Shown here: in pieces, positions 6,865-12,903 of the stretch | How the letters are laid out: each line of letters opens with the position of its first letter | Position numbering within the stretch: position 1 is the first letter of the stretch | Assembly: GCA_937901185.1 (NCBI GenBank) | Contig: CALCHR010000016.1 | Coordinates: 1-25,360 of the forward strand | DNA: 25,360 nucleotides | Source: an uncultured Bacteroidales bacterium | GTDB lineage: Bacteria > Bacteroidota > Bacteroidia > Bacteroidales > Bacteroidaceae | Direction: 5' to 3' | Program-made: the position numbers and the translations under genes | The notes under the pieces: model-generated | What the model was told of the DNA's origin: nothing | What the model saw: the letters and a program-made list of their open reading frames with translations, nothing else | Database searches by the model: none

Positions 6865-8016
6865 ATGACTAAAGTACTTATTGTTGGAGGCACCTTTGAC
6901 AATGAAGGTGGAAGGCCTTCTAGCTTAATCAATAGTATCTTTAATGAAATCGCCGGGACATCTGGCTATGAAGTTAATTTATTTAACGGCGGCTTGGTAT
7001 CAGACCTACATGAGCATATTTTGCCGGAAGTAGTAAATTATGAGGTAGTACTTTGGTTTGCTAATGTGCCTAACGATGAAGAAAAGATCAGAGACGTTAA
7101 GGCAATTAATCCGAAGGTAATCTTGATTACTTCTAAACGTAATGATGGCGGTAAGTATACTTTTGCAGAGCTTATTAGTAGAGCCCTAGCGATTAAGGCT
7201 AATCTCACTGTTGAATTTTCTAGAGACCCTGATGGTTTATTTAATATGATGCTATTTGATCCACTCGGCAATGTCTTTTATGATGGCTTTATGGCAAAGG
7301 ACCTGTGTGATCGTATGCTTATTAGGGTTGGACAGTTGCTTCACTTTACCAGAGTTCCATCTGTTCAGGATACTGTAAATCCCGCTCCGGAGGTTCCTGA
7401 AGAAACTAAGTTTTTTGACTTTGCACATGATTGTGCTGATATCTTCCATAATCTTATCAGACCTGCAAAAGGTACAGAAAGATTTCTGGGCAACATGAGT
7501 TTTAGATGCCAGAATGGTTTTCCGTCTTTTAGAGGAGAAAATGGTATTGTCTATGTAAGTAGAAGAAATGTAGATAAGTCTGATATTAATGCCGGAAGCT
7601 TTGTTCCTACTTATCTTGATGAGTCTATGACTACTAGATATTTCGGTGATAATAAGCCTTCGGTTGATACTCCTGTTCAGTTGAGACTCTATAAGCTCTT
7701 CCCTTGGGCCAACTATATGCTTCATGCTCATTGTTATATAGACATTCAGGATGAATTTGAAGGGGTTATGTCTTTTGCCACTGGTAAGCCTATTCCTTGT
7801 GGTGCTATTGAAGAAGTTCAAGAGATTGTAGATCATTACACATTTTGGGAACATTATTGGAAATCTGTTAACAATAATGAAGATCCTCGTTTGATTGCTA
7901 TTAACCTTACAGGCCACGGCTGTATTCTTATTGCAAAAGATGTAGAAGTGTTTGTTGAACTCCAGAAGCACAAAGATAATTGTTTTGTGCAGCGACCACT
8001 TCCTGAAGTAGTTTAA
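6865..8016 (+). CDS. Two-domain protein: Rossmann-like N-terminus and class II aldolase/adducin-like C-terminus (383 aa)
   Basis: Start at ATG 6865, behind AAGAGGTG; a GTG at 6859 is in frame but overlaps that site. Residues 1-~165 start KVLIVGGTFDNEGG and look like a Rossmann/flavodoxin-type domain. The C-terminal ~190 residues fit class II aldolase/adducin proteins (Aldolase_II): a GNMSFR segment at 209-214 matching the family's 'GNxSxR', then H287-A-H289 and H351 in a GHG motif. In fuculose-phosphate aldolase the zinc ligands are a HxH pair plus a His about 61 residues later, which is what is seen here. Zinc binding is therefore likely; the substrate is unknown and could be a sugar phosphate or nucleotide-derived molecule (inference). 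Ends just before a strong terminator. Confidence 0.75.
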   Translation: MTKVLIVGGTFDNEGGRPSSLINSIFNEIAGTSGYEVNLFNGGLVSDLHEHILPEVVNYEVVLWFANVPNDEEKIRDVKAINPKVILITSKRNDGGKYTFAELISRALAIKANLTVEFSRDPDGLFNMMLFDPLGNVFYDGFMAKDLCDRMLIRVGQLLHFTRVPSVQDTVNPAPEVPEETKFFDFAHDCADIFHNLIRPAKGTERFLGNMSFRCQNGFPSFRGENGIVYVSRRNVDKSDINAGSFVPTYLDESMTTRYFGDNKPSVDTPVQLRLYKLFPWANYMLHAHCYIDIQDEFEGVMSFATGKPIPCGAIEEVQEIVDHYTFWEHYWKSVNNNEDPRLIAINLTGHGCILIAKDVEVFVELQKHKDNCFVQRPLPEVV

Positions 8017-8027
8017 ATAAAATAATT

Positions 8028-8058
8028 AACAGCTATTTTTACAATAGCTGTTATTTTT
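8028..8058 (+). terminator. Intrinsic terminator
   Basis: Perfect 10-bp stem AACAGCTATT (8028-8037) / AATAGCTGTT (8043-8052), 5-base loop, T run at 8054-8058. Closes the operon containing the aldolase-like gene. Confidence 0.92.
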
Positions 8059-8069
8059 ATATATTTGAC

Positions 8070-8085
8070 ATTGTATTATATAATA
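8070..8085 (+). promoter_or_regulatory. Phage-type promoter motif, copy 3
   Basis: ATTGTATTATATAATA, 42 bases before ATG 8112 and right after a terminator. A TTGACA lies immediately upstream (8065-8070), but it is too close to the TATAAT within the motif to act as a normal -35 box. Confidence 0.7.
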
Positions 8086-8111
8086 AGAAAATTATTATGA
8101 GGTAATAAGAT

Positions 8112-8471
8112 ATGGCAGAGCTTAAAATTATTAATCATCCTACTTATGAAACGACTGATGGCAGAGAGTTTGATGACCTCCAGGAGGCCCAGGATTGGCA
8201 GCAGGCGCTCGAAGCTATTAAGGGTATTACTATGTTAGATAGCCAGTTTAAGCTTACCACAGAGATAACGTCGGCTTTTTATGTACATATTAAAAATCAT
8301 GCTCAGCTTCGGGCTTTTGAGGCAATGAGCGATTACGAAGGCTTATATGCTAAGGTACCTGACTTGGGTTGCTGGTACTATGATGAGCATACAGACACTT
8401 TTGTAAATCTCGAAGCAGAAATTAACAGACTTAAAGATATTCAGTATAAGATATATACTAAGGGGGAATAA
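8112..8471 (+). CDS. Unknown protein (119 aa)
   Basis: First gene of the operon that ends with the Thg1-like gene; ATG at 8112 behind GAGGT. It contains a TTDGREFDDLQEAQDWQ segment near the N-terminus, typical of small phage proteins in which a 'G-x-x-F-x-x-x-x-E-A' helix start is conserved. The C-terminus is a helix beginning at ~100. No cysteine cluster or membrane segment; function unknown. Confidence 0.75.
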   Translation: MAELKIINHPTYETTDGREFDDLQEAQDWQQALEAIKGITMLDSQFKLTTEITSAFYVHIKNHAQLRAFEAMSDYEGLYAKVPDLGCWYYDEHTDTFVNLEAEINRLKDIQYKIYTKGE

Positions 8472-8473
8472 AA

Positions 8474-8851
8474 ATGGATATTACAGATATTTATACAAAA
8501 TATCAGCGAGGCGATTATACGTACAAGTTGGAGATCCCGAAGAAAGTTTGGGATGATCATGTTTTTGATGAAAACCTTTCTGTGAAGAGTAATCGAGAAC
8601 GAGCTAAGGCGCATAATGAGGAAGTAGAACGCCGCCGTAAGTATCGTAGCGAAATGCAAGCGGTACTTGATAAGCAGCTTACTAATGATGTAGTTGAGTA
8701 TATTACTGATAATTATGATCTTACTGAAGCTCAGGCAAGAAAAGTAGAGCATTTTGTTTACGAGGAATATCATTCTTGTATGTATGATTATTTTTCTAAC
8801 ATTCCTACTTATGCTGAATTTGCAGACGATCTTGTGAATACGAGGGACTGA
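8474..8851 (+). CDS. Unknown protein (125 aa)
   Basis: ATG at 8474 follows AGGGGGA, 2 bases after the previous stop. A basic helical segment at residues ~38-60 (NRERAKAHNEEVERRRKYR) could contact nucleic acid (inference). The rest is acidic and helical, with the segment LTEAQARKVEHFVYEEYH. The family is not recognised, although similar small proteins are frequent in Clostridia phages. Confidence 0.75.
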   Translation: MDITDIYTKYQRGDYTYKLEIPKKVWDDHVFDENLSVKSNRERAKAHNEEVERRRKYRSEMQAVLDKQLTNDVVEYITDNYDLTEAQARKVEHFVYEEYHSCMYDYFSNIPTYAEFADDLVNTRD

Positions 8852-8852
8852 C

Positions 8853-9170
8853 ATGGAAAGATCAGATATCAGAGTTGGTGATATTGTTCAGCATTTTAAG
8901 CGAGAGCTTTTGGCTAATACTTCTAATTCATTGTATTTATATAAAGTTTTAGCGATCGCTGAGCATACAGAAACAAAAGAAAAGCTTGTAATTTATCAGG
9001 CACTTTATGAGGACCCCGCGAAGGGAATTCACTTTGGAGTATTTGCGAGGCCGTATGATATGTTTATGTCGGAAGTTGATCGTGAGAAATACCCTTATAT
9101 TCAGCAGAAATATCGTTTTGAAAGGTATCATATTAATGTAGAGGAGAATCCACATGGCAGTGAACGATGA
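8853..9170 (+). CDS. DUF1653-family protein (105 aa)
   Basis: ATG at 8853, 1 base after the previous stop, with CGAGGG upstream. The sequence fits DUF1653: VQHFKRE near residue 13, then YLYKVLAIAEHTETKEKLVIYQALYE, and FARPYDMFMSEVDREKYP in the second half. Family members are ~70 aa beta-rich proteins common in bacteria and phages with no firmly established function. The gene overlaps the Thg1-like gene by 17 bases, so the two are translationally coupled. Confidence 0.85.
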   Translation: MERSDIRVGDIVQHFKRELLANTSNSLYLYKVLAIAEHTETKEKLVIYQALYEDPAKGIHFGVFARPYDMFMSEVDREKYPYIQQKYRFERYHINVEENPHGSER

Positions 9171-10026
9171 ACTTGGAAAACGTATGAAAGAATTTTATGA
9201 GCAAGTCCCGAAGACTCGACTTGTTAGAAGAATGCCAGTTGCAATCAGAATTGACGGAAAAGCTTTTCATAGCTTTACTAGAGGTTTTCAGCGACCTTTT
9301 GATGAAATACTCGTTAAGGCAATGCAGCAAACTATGCAGTACCTCTGTGAAAATATTCAGGGCTGCGTCCTCGGATATCATCAGTCAGATGAAATTACTT
9401 TGATTCTTATTGATTATAAGAAACTTACTTCTTCTGCGTGGTTTGATTATGAAGTACAGAAGATGTGCTCTATTTCGGCTTCTATGGCGACAATGGCTTT
9501 TAATAAGTTTTTTGCTGAAGAAGTGCAGCATTTTAGAAAAGCACAGTTTTATAACGAGAACTATGAAAATCAATATGCAGTGTATCTAAAAGCTCTTGAC
9601 AAGGGAGCCATGTTCGACTCTAGGTGTTTCAATATCCCTAAGGAAGAAGTTTGCAACCTAATTTATTGGCGCCAGCTTGATGCAACCCGTAATAGTATTC
9701 AGATGGTTGGTCAGGCGAATTTTAGCCACAAGGAGCTTCAGAATAAGTCTTGTAATCAGATCCAGGATATGCTTATGCTTGAAAGAGGCATTAATTGGAA
9801 TGACCTTCCTGTTTATCAGAAGCGAGGCAGTTGTTGTATTAAGTCTGAAGTTAGCACTACTTTTGCTAAGGTCGATGAAGAGGGAAATGTTATTACCGGA
9901 AGCACTGAAAGACCTCATTGGTATATTGATAATAACATTCCGATCTTTAAGGGTGAAGATCGAGAATATATTGATAAGCTCATTAGAGTTGACGAAAGTG
10001 GTCCTAATAAAGTTTTTATAAATTAA
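9154..10026 (+). CDS. thg1: tRNA-His guanylyltransferase (Thg1)-like protein (290 aa)
   Basis: ATG at 9154 follows GAGGAGA. Strong Thg1 (PF04446) features are visible: RIDGKAFHSF at 32-41 with metal-binding D34-G35, GYHQSDEI at 74-81 with S78-D79-E80, and the downstream signature FDSRCFNIP with YWRQLDATRN at ~154-180. Thg1-like proteins add nucleotides 3'-to-5' to RNA 5' ends; eukaryotic Thg1 adds G-1 to tRNA-His, while bacterial Thg1-like proteins repair 5'-truncated tRNAs. A phage copy next to two RNA ligases and an RlaP-like nucleotidyltransferase points to RNA repair (inference). It is the last gene of its operon; its terminator hairpin holds the next promoter. Confidence 0.93.
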   Translation: MAVNDELGKRMKEFYEQVPKTRLVRRMPVAIRIDGKAFHSFTRGFQRPFDEILVKAMQQTMQYLCENIQGCVLGYHQSDEITLILIDYKKLTSSAWFDYEVQKMCSISASMATMAFNKFFAEEVQHFRKAQFYNENYENQYAVYLKALDKGAMFDSRCFNIPKEEVCNLIYWRQLDATRNSIQMVGQANFSHKELQNKSCNQIQDMLMLERGINWNDLPVYQKRGSCCIKSEVSTTFAKVDEEGNVITGSTERPHWYIDNNIPIFKGEDREYIDKLIRVDESGPNKVFIN

Positions 10027-10044
10027 ATTTGTATGTTTAATCAA

Positions 10045-10091
10045 AAAGGTTTTACTGATATCGTATTATATATTAGTAAAACCTTTATTTT
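10045..10091 (+). terminator. Terminator hairpin with a promoter in its loop
   Basis: Perfect 12-bp inverted repeat AAAGGTTTTACT (10045-10056) / AGTAAAACCTTT (10075-10086), followed by ATTTTAT. The 18-base loop contains the promoter motif. As RNA from the upstream operon it should form a terminator; as DNA it carries the start of the next operon. Confidence 0.8.
10060..10075 (+). promoter_or_regulatory. Phage-type promoter motif, copy 4 (inside hairpin loop)
   Basis: ATCGTATTATATATTA, matching the shared motif, 45 bases before ATG 10105 and entirely within the loop of the 10045-10086 inverted repeat. Confidence 0.7.
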
Positions 10092-10104
10092 ATGGAGGAA
10101 ACAA

Positions 10105-11127
10105 ATGACTGATTTTAAAACAATTTTAAATACACCCGAGTATGAATTTCTTAAGACAAACCCGCATCTCGGAAATAATATTATTTTGCTAGGTGTCGGC
10201 GGAAGCCATGCTTACGGTACTAACGTAGCTGGTTCGGATGTAGATATTCGTGGTATCGCTTTGAATACTAAAGAAGAAATCCTCGGCACAGCTAATTTTG
10301 AGCAGGTTGTTAATGAAGCCACTGACACTACTATTTACTCACTTAGAAAAATTATTTCTTTGTTGACTTCTTGTAATCCTAATACCATTGAAATGCTTGG
10401 CTTGAAGCCTGAACACTATCTTTATTTGTCTTCTATTGGGCAGGAGCTTCTTGATAATAAGAAACTTTTTCTTTCCAGAAGAGCAAAGTATTCATTTGGT
10501 GGTTATGCTTTTGCACAGCTTCGACGTTTGGATAACAAGGCAGCAAGAACTATTGCACAGGCAGAAAGAGAGCAGCATATTTTAAATAGTATCACTGCAG
10601 CTACTTATGCTTGGCCAGATAAGTACAAGTGTTTTAAAGCAGGAGAAGGCATAAAGCTTTATCTTGATGACTCCGAACAGGAAGATATGGATAAAGAAAT
10701 TTTTATGGATATTAATCTGACTCATTATCCGCTCAGAGACTACCGAGCAATGTGGTCAGATATGAAAAATATCGTTTCTGACTATGATAAGATCGGGCAT
10801 AGAAATCAGAATGCTATTGAGCGAGGCCGACTTGGAAAGCATATGATGCATCTGGTCAGACTCTATCTTATGTGTATTGACATCCTTGAAAAGGAAGAAA
10901 TTAACACTTATCGTGAAAATGATATTCCTTTTTTGCTTGATATTCGTAATGGAAAGTTTTTGGATAGTGAATCTCAGCCGCTTCCTGAATTTTATGATAT
11001 GGTAAGCGAGTATGAGAAGAGGCTTGAGTATGCAGTCGAAAATACAAGCCTTCCTGAGAAGCCTGACTATGATAAAATTAATGAATTTCTTATGAGCGTT
11101 AATGAAAGGGTTGTAAAAGGAGTATGA
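10105..11127 (+). CDS. RlaP-type RNA-repair nucleotidyltransferase (340 aa)
   Basis: Start at ATG 10105 behind GGAGG; a longer in-frame start at 10033 would span the promoter hairpin and is rejected. The N-terminus carries the polymerase-beta-type nucleotidyltransferase signature: VGGSHAYGT at 31-39 (G33-S34) followed by SDVDIRG at 44-50 with catalytic-type D45 and D47. The remainder is helical, as in the predicted nucleotidyltransferase family PF10127 (RlaP, described in comparative genomics as part of RNA-repair gene sets with RNA ligases). Likely activity is nucleotide transfer to an RNA end; specificity is unknown. The stop overlaps the start of the DUF4406 gene. Confidence 0.85.
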   Translation: MTDFKTILNTPEYEFLKTNPHLGNNIILLGVGGSHAYGTNVAGSDVDIRGIALNTKEEILGTANFEQVVNEATDTTIYSLRKIISLLTSCNPNTIEMLGLKPEHYLYLSSIGQELLDNKKLFLSRRAKYSFGGYAFAQLRRLDNKAARTIAQAEREQHILNSITAATYAWPDKYKCFKAGEGIKLYLDDSEQEDMDKEIFMDINLTHYPLRDYRAMWSDMKNIVSDYDKIGHRNQNAIERGRLGKHMMHLVRLYLMCIDILEKEEINTYRENDIPFLLDIRNGKFLDSESQPLPEFYDMVSEYEKRLEYAVENTSLPEKPDYDKINEFLMSVNERVVKGV

Positions 11128-11501
11128 AAAAGTTATTTGTAAGTGTACCGATGAAAGGCCGCACAGAAGAAGAAATTAAAGAAAGTATAAATAAAATGCA
11201 TCGGATTGCCGAAGCTTATGAAGGTGAAGAACTTGAGCTGATCGACTCTTATGTAGCGGAAGTGCCTCCTGCTGGTTGTAATCGAAGTGTCTGGTATCTT
11301 AGTAAGTCAATTGAGAAACTTGCTGAGGCAGATATATTTATCGGAATTCGTGATACAGCTGGTTGGGCCGGTTGTAAGATTGAGGCCGACGTAGCTAAGG
11401 CATATAAAATTAAAAGCTACCGAGTTGACAGCGACATTATTTTGGATGCATCAAAAATGCTCACTTATGCTATTGCAAATTTAATGGATACTTATGAATG
11501 A
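11124..11501 (+). CDS. DUF4406 / nucleoside 2-deoxyribosyltransferase-like protein (125 aa)
   Basis: ATGA overlap with the previous gene, AAGGAG upstream. The start MKKLFVSVPMKGRTEEEI is the typical DUF4406 signature, a phage-rich branch of the nucleoside 2-deoxyribosyltransferase-like Rossmann superfamily. A second conserved region, IEKLAEADIFIGIRDTAGWAGC, at ~63-84 with a following E-A-D segment fits the acidic catalytic region of this fold. Family role is not firmly established; members may cleave N-glycosidic bonds of nucleotides. Being between two RNA-repair genes, it might process a nucleotide signal or a modified nucleotide (inference). Confidence 0.8.
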   Translation: MKKLFVSVPMKGRTEEEIKESINKMHRIAEAYEGEELELIDSYVAEVPPAGCNRSVWYLSKSIEKLAEADIFIGIRDTAGWAGCKIEADVAKAYKIKSYRVDSDIILDASKMLTYAIANLMDTYE

Positions 11502-11515
11502 AGGAGTTTAAAAAT

Positions 11516-11746
11516 ATGAAAGATAATAAGTCAACAGCCGGCGGCATTGGATTCTCTGGTTTACTTACTATTGCATTTATTGTATTGAAATTGTGCAAGG
11601 TAATCGAGTGGAGTTGGTGGTGGGTGCTTTCTCCTCTGTGGATTGGAGTTGGTCTTGGGTTAGCGATTTTAATTATAGTTATTATTGTTGCAATTATTAA
11701 GGCCGCCATAGAAGAGCGCAGATATAATAAGTTTTGGAGGGAATAA
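11516..11746 (+). CDS. Small two-helix membrane protein (76 aa)
   Basis: Start at ATG 11516, behind AAGGAG; an upstream in-frame ATG at 11498 lacks this spacing. Two hydrophobic helices are visible, about residues 12-30 and 37-62, separated by a Trp-rich turn (EWSWWWVLSPLW), followed by a basic C-terminal tail. The pattern matches small phage proteins commonly labelled 'transmembrane Fragile-X-F protein', a name with no functional content. It sits between repair genes in the same operon, but a link to RNA repair is not shown. Confidence 0.8.
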   Translation: MKDNKSTAGGIGFSGLLTIAFIVLKLCKVIEWSWWWVLSPLWIGVGLGLAILIIVIIVAIIKAAIEERRYNKFWRE

Positions 11747-11749
11747 CAG

Positions 11750-12379
11750 ATGATTGAGTACAATAAGATTGACACTCTCTACAAGAGAGATATGGAAGGC
11801 ACTAAGAAGCTTCTTGAGGGTGAATTTAGAAATCCTGCAGTGGAGTTTCTTAAAGATAATATCTGGCAGTTTACTGAGAAGATCGACGGAACTAATATTA
11901 GAGTATATTGGGATGGACATAAAGTACAGTTTGGCGGACGTACGGAGAGAGCTCAGATCCCGGCGCCTCTTGTGAACTACCTTAATGACACTTTCGGAAC
12001 TTCTGAAGCAGAGCAGATCTTTGAGGAGAAGTTTGGCGAGACTGAAGTAATCCTCTTTGGTGAGGGCTACGGTCCTAAGATTCAGAATGGTGGCACATAT
12101 AGAAATGATGTAAGCTTTATTATGTTTGATGTACTCATTTCTGGAAACTATCAGTCTAGAGAGTCCGTGGAAGATATTGCTAAGGCTTTTGGCATTGATG
12201 TTGTCCCGATTATTTTTGAGGGAACTATCCAGGAAGGTGTTGACTTTGTAAAAACTCATCCTGATTCCACTATGGGCACAGCAAAGATGGAAGGTCTGGT
12301 TGGGCGTCCGAAAGTCGAAATGCGCGACCGATGTGGTAAGCGAGTAATTGTTAAGATTAAGTGGGAAGATTTTAAGTAA
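11750..12379 (+). CDS. Rnl2-like RNA ligase (209 aa)
   Basis: ATG at 11750 follows GGAGG. All nucleotidyltransferase motifs of the RNA ligase family (PF09414) can be read: motif I EKIDGTNIRV with adenylated Lys K44, FGGRTE at 61-66, motif III LFGEGYG at 102-108 (E105), motif IIIa FIMFDV at 123-128, motif IV EGLVGRP at 181-187, and motif V VKIKWEDF at 201-208 (K202, K204). It stops just after motif V and so lacks the C-terminal domain of T4 Rnl2 (334 aa), like other minimal viral ligases. Expected reaction: ATP-dependent sealing of 5'-phosphate and 3'-hydroxyl RNA ends. Last gene of the RlaP operon. Confidence 0.92.
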   Translation: MIEYNKIDTLYKRDMEGTKKLLEGEFRNPAVEFLKDNIWQFTEKIDGTNIRVYWDGHKVQFGGRTERAQIPAPLVNYLNDTFGTSEAEQIFEEKFGETEVILFGEGYGPKIQNGGTYRNDVSFIMFDVLISGNYQSRESVEDIAKAFGIDVVPIIFEGTIQEGVDFVKTHPDSTMGTAKMEGLVGRPKVEMRDRCGKRVIVKIKWEDFK

Positions 12380-12396
12380 GCTTAATTACAACAAAA

Positions 12397-12430
12397 ATTA
12401 CTCTAACTATATCGTATAATATAAGAGAAT
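12397..12430 (+). repeat. Imperfect inverted repeat around promoter copy 5
   Basis: ATT-A-CTCT (12397-12404) can pair with AGAG-AAT (12424-12430), seven pairs with one bulged A, enclosing the promoter motif. It is weaker than the similar structures at 10045 and 17154 and has no clear T run, so its role as a terminator is doubtful. Confidence 0.4.
12411..12424 (+). promoter_or_regulatory. Phage-type promoter motif, copy 5
   Basis: ATCGTATAATATAA, matching the shared motif. Unlike most copies it lies far (108 bases) from the next start codon, giving the gene at 12519 a long 5' leader. Confidence 0.65.
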
Positions 12431-12478
12431 CAACGCGATATTTTAAATTAATAAAAATTCATCCATACATTTGCGTTG
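12431..12478 (+). promoter_or_regulatory. Structured 5' leader of the 12519 gene
   Basis: The leader between promoter and gene begins with CAACGC (12431-12436) and contains its exact complement GCGTTG (12473-12478) 36 bases later, enclosing a very AT-rich loop. The structure would sit at the 5' end of the mRNA and could stabilise it or respond to a protein. No known riboswitch class is recognisable. Confidence 0.4.
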
Positions 12479-12518
12479 TATTGATGTGTGGAAAAACATT
12501 TATAAAGGAGTATCTAAA

Positions 12519-12785
12519 ATGAACACTGCTGAAACTCTTCGTCTGAAGTCTGACAATCTTAAGAAGGGCATTCGTACTCTTCTGGCTGAGATTGTTAACA
12601 CTAACACTCAGATTACCAACCAGATTGCCGCAAATGAAGCTGCGATTGTCCAGGCACATGCTAACGTTGAGCAGTTTACTCGCGATAATGCAGAGCTTAA
12701 GGAAGTTAAGGCTGATAATGAGGCTTTCGTAATCAAGATTGAGGAAATTCTTTCTGAGGCTCTTTCTGAATCTGCTGCAGAATAA
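12519..12785 (+). CDS. Small helical, probably coiled-coil protein, likely highly expressed (88 aa)
   Basis: Start at ATG 12519 behind AAAGGAG; an in-frame ATG at 12471 lies in the leader hairpin and has no ribosome binding site. The product is almost entirely helical with Asn/Gln/Ala-rich heptads (NTNTQITNQIAANEAAIV, then NAELKEVKADNEA), no cysteines or aromatics except one Phe pair, and fits a long coiled coil. Codon choice is unusual for the region: AAC, GAC, CGT, CTG and AAG are preferred over the AT-ending codons of neighbours. With its own promoter, long leader and strong terminator, it looks like an abundantly made protein. Function unknown; a structural, DNA-coating or inhibitor role is only speculation. 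Confidence 0.8.
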   Translation: MNTAETLRLKSDNLKKGIRTLLAEIVNTNTQITNQIAANEAAIVQAHANVEQFTRDNAELKEVKADNEAFVIKIEEILSEALSESAAE

Positions 12786-12797
12786 TTAAGTATTAAA

Positions 12798-12832
12798 AAT
12801 AACCCGTAAATTAATACGGGTTATTTTTTTTT
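12798..12832 (+). terminator. Strong intrinsic terminator
   Basis: Perfect 11-bp stem AATAACCCGTA (12798-12808) / TACGGGTTATT (12815-12825), 6-base loop, followed by seven more T. Isolates the 12519 gene as a single-gene transcript. Confidence 0.95.
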
Positions 12833-12860
12833 ATTTAACTCTAAAACTTACCAAAATCTT

Positions 12861-12876
12861 ATCGTATTATATAATA
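12861..12876 (+). promoter_or_regulatory. Phage-type promoter motif, copy 6
   Basis: ATCGTATTATATAATA, 43 bases before ATG 12904, right after the 12798 terminator. Confidence 0.7.
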
Positions 12877-12903
12877 ATGATATTAAAAGGTGAGGAAATA
12901 AAG

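Noticed and set aside
7252..7971. Large minus-strand open frame (239 codons) opposite the aldolase-like gene
   Set aside because: Basic, Ile/Ser/Asn-rich composition typical of an antisense shadow; no ribosome binding site; the + strand frame has recognisable motifs.
8065..8070. TTGACA as a -35 box
   Set aside because: It touches the promoter motif directly; the nearest TATAAT (8079-8084) is only 8 bases away instead of ~17, and no other motif copy has a TTGACA.
10033..10104. Longer start for the RlaP-like gene
   Set aside because: It would include the terminator/promoter hairpin; ATG 10105 has a proper GGAGG.
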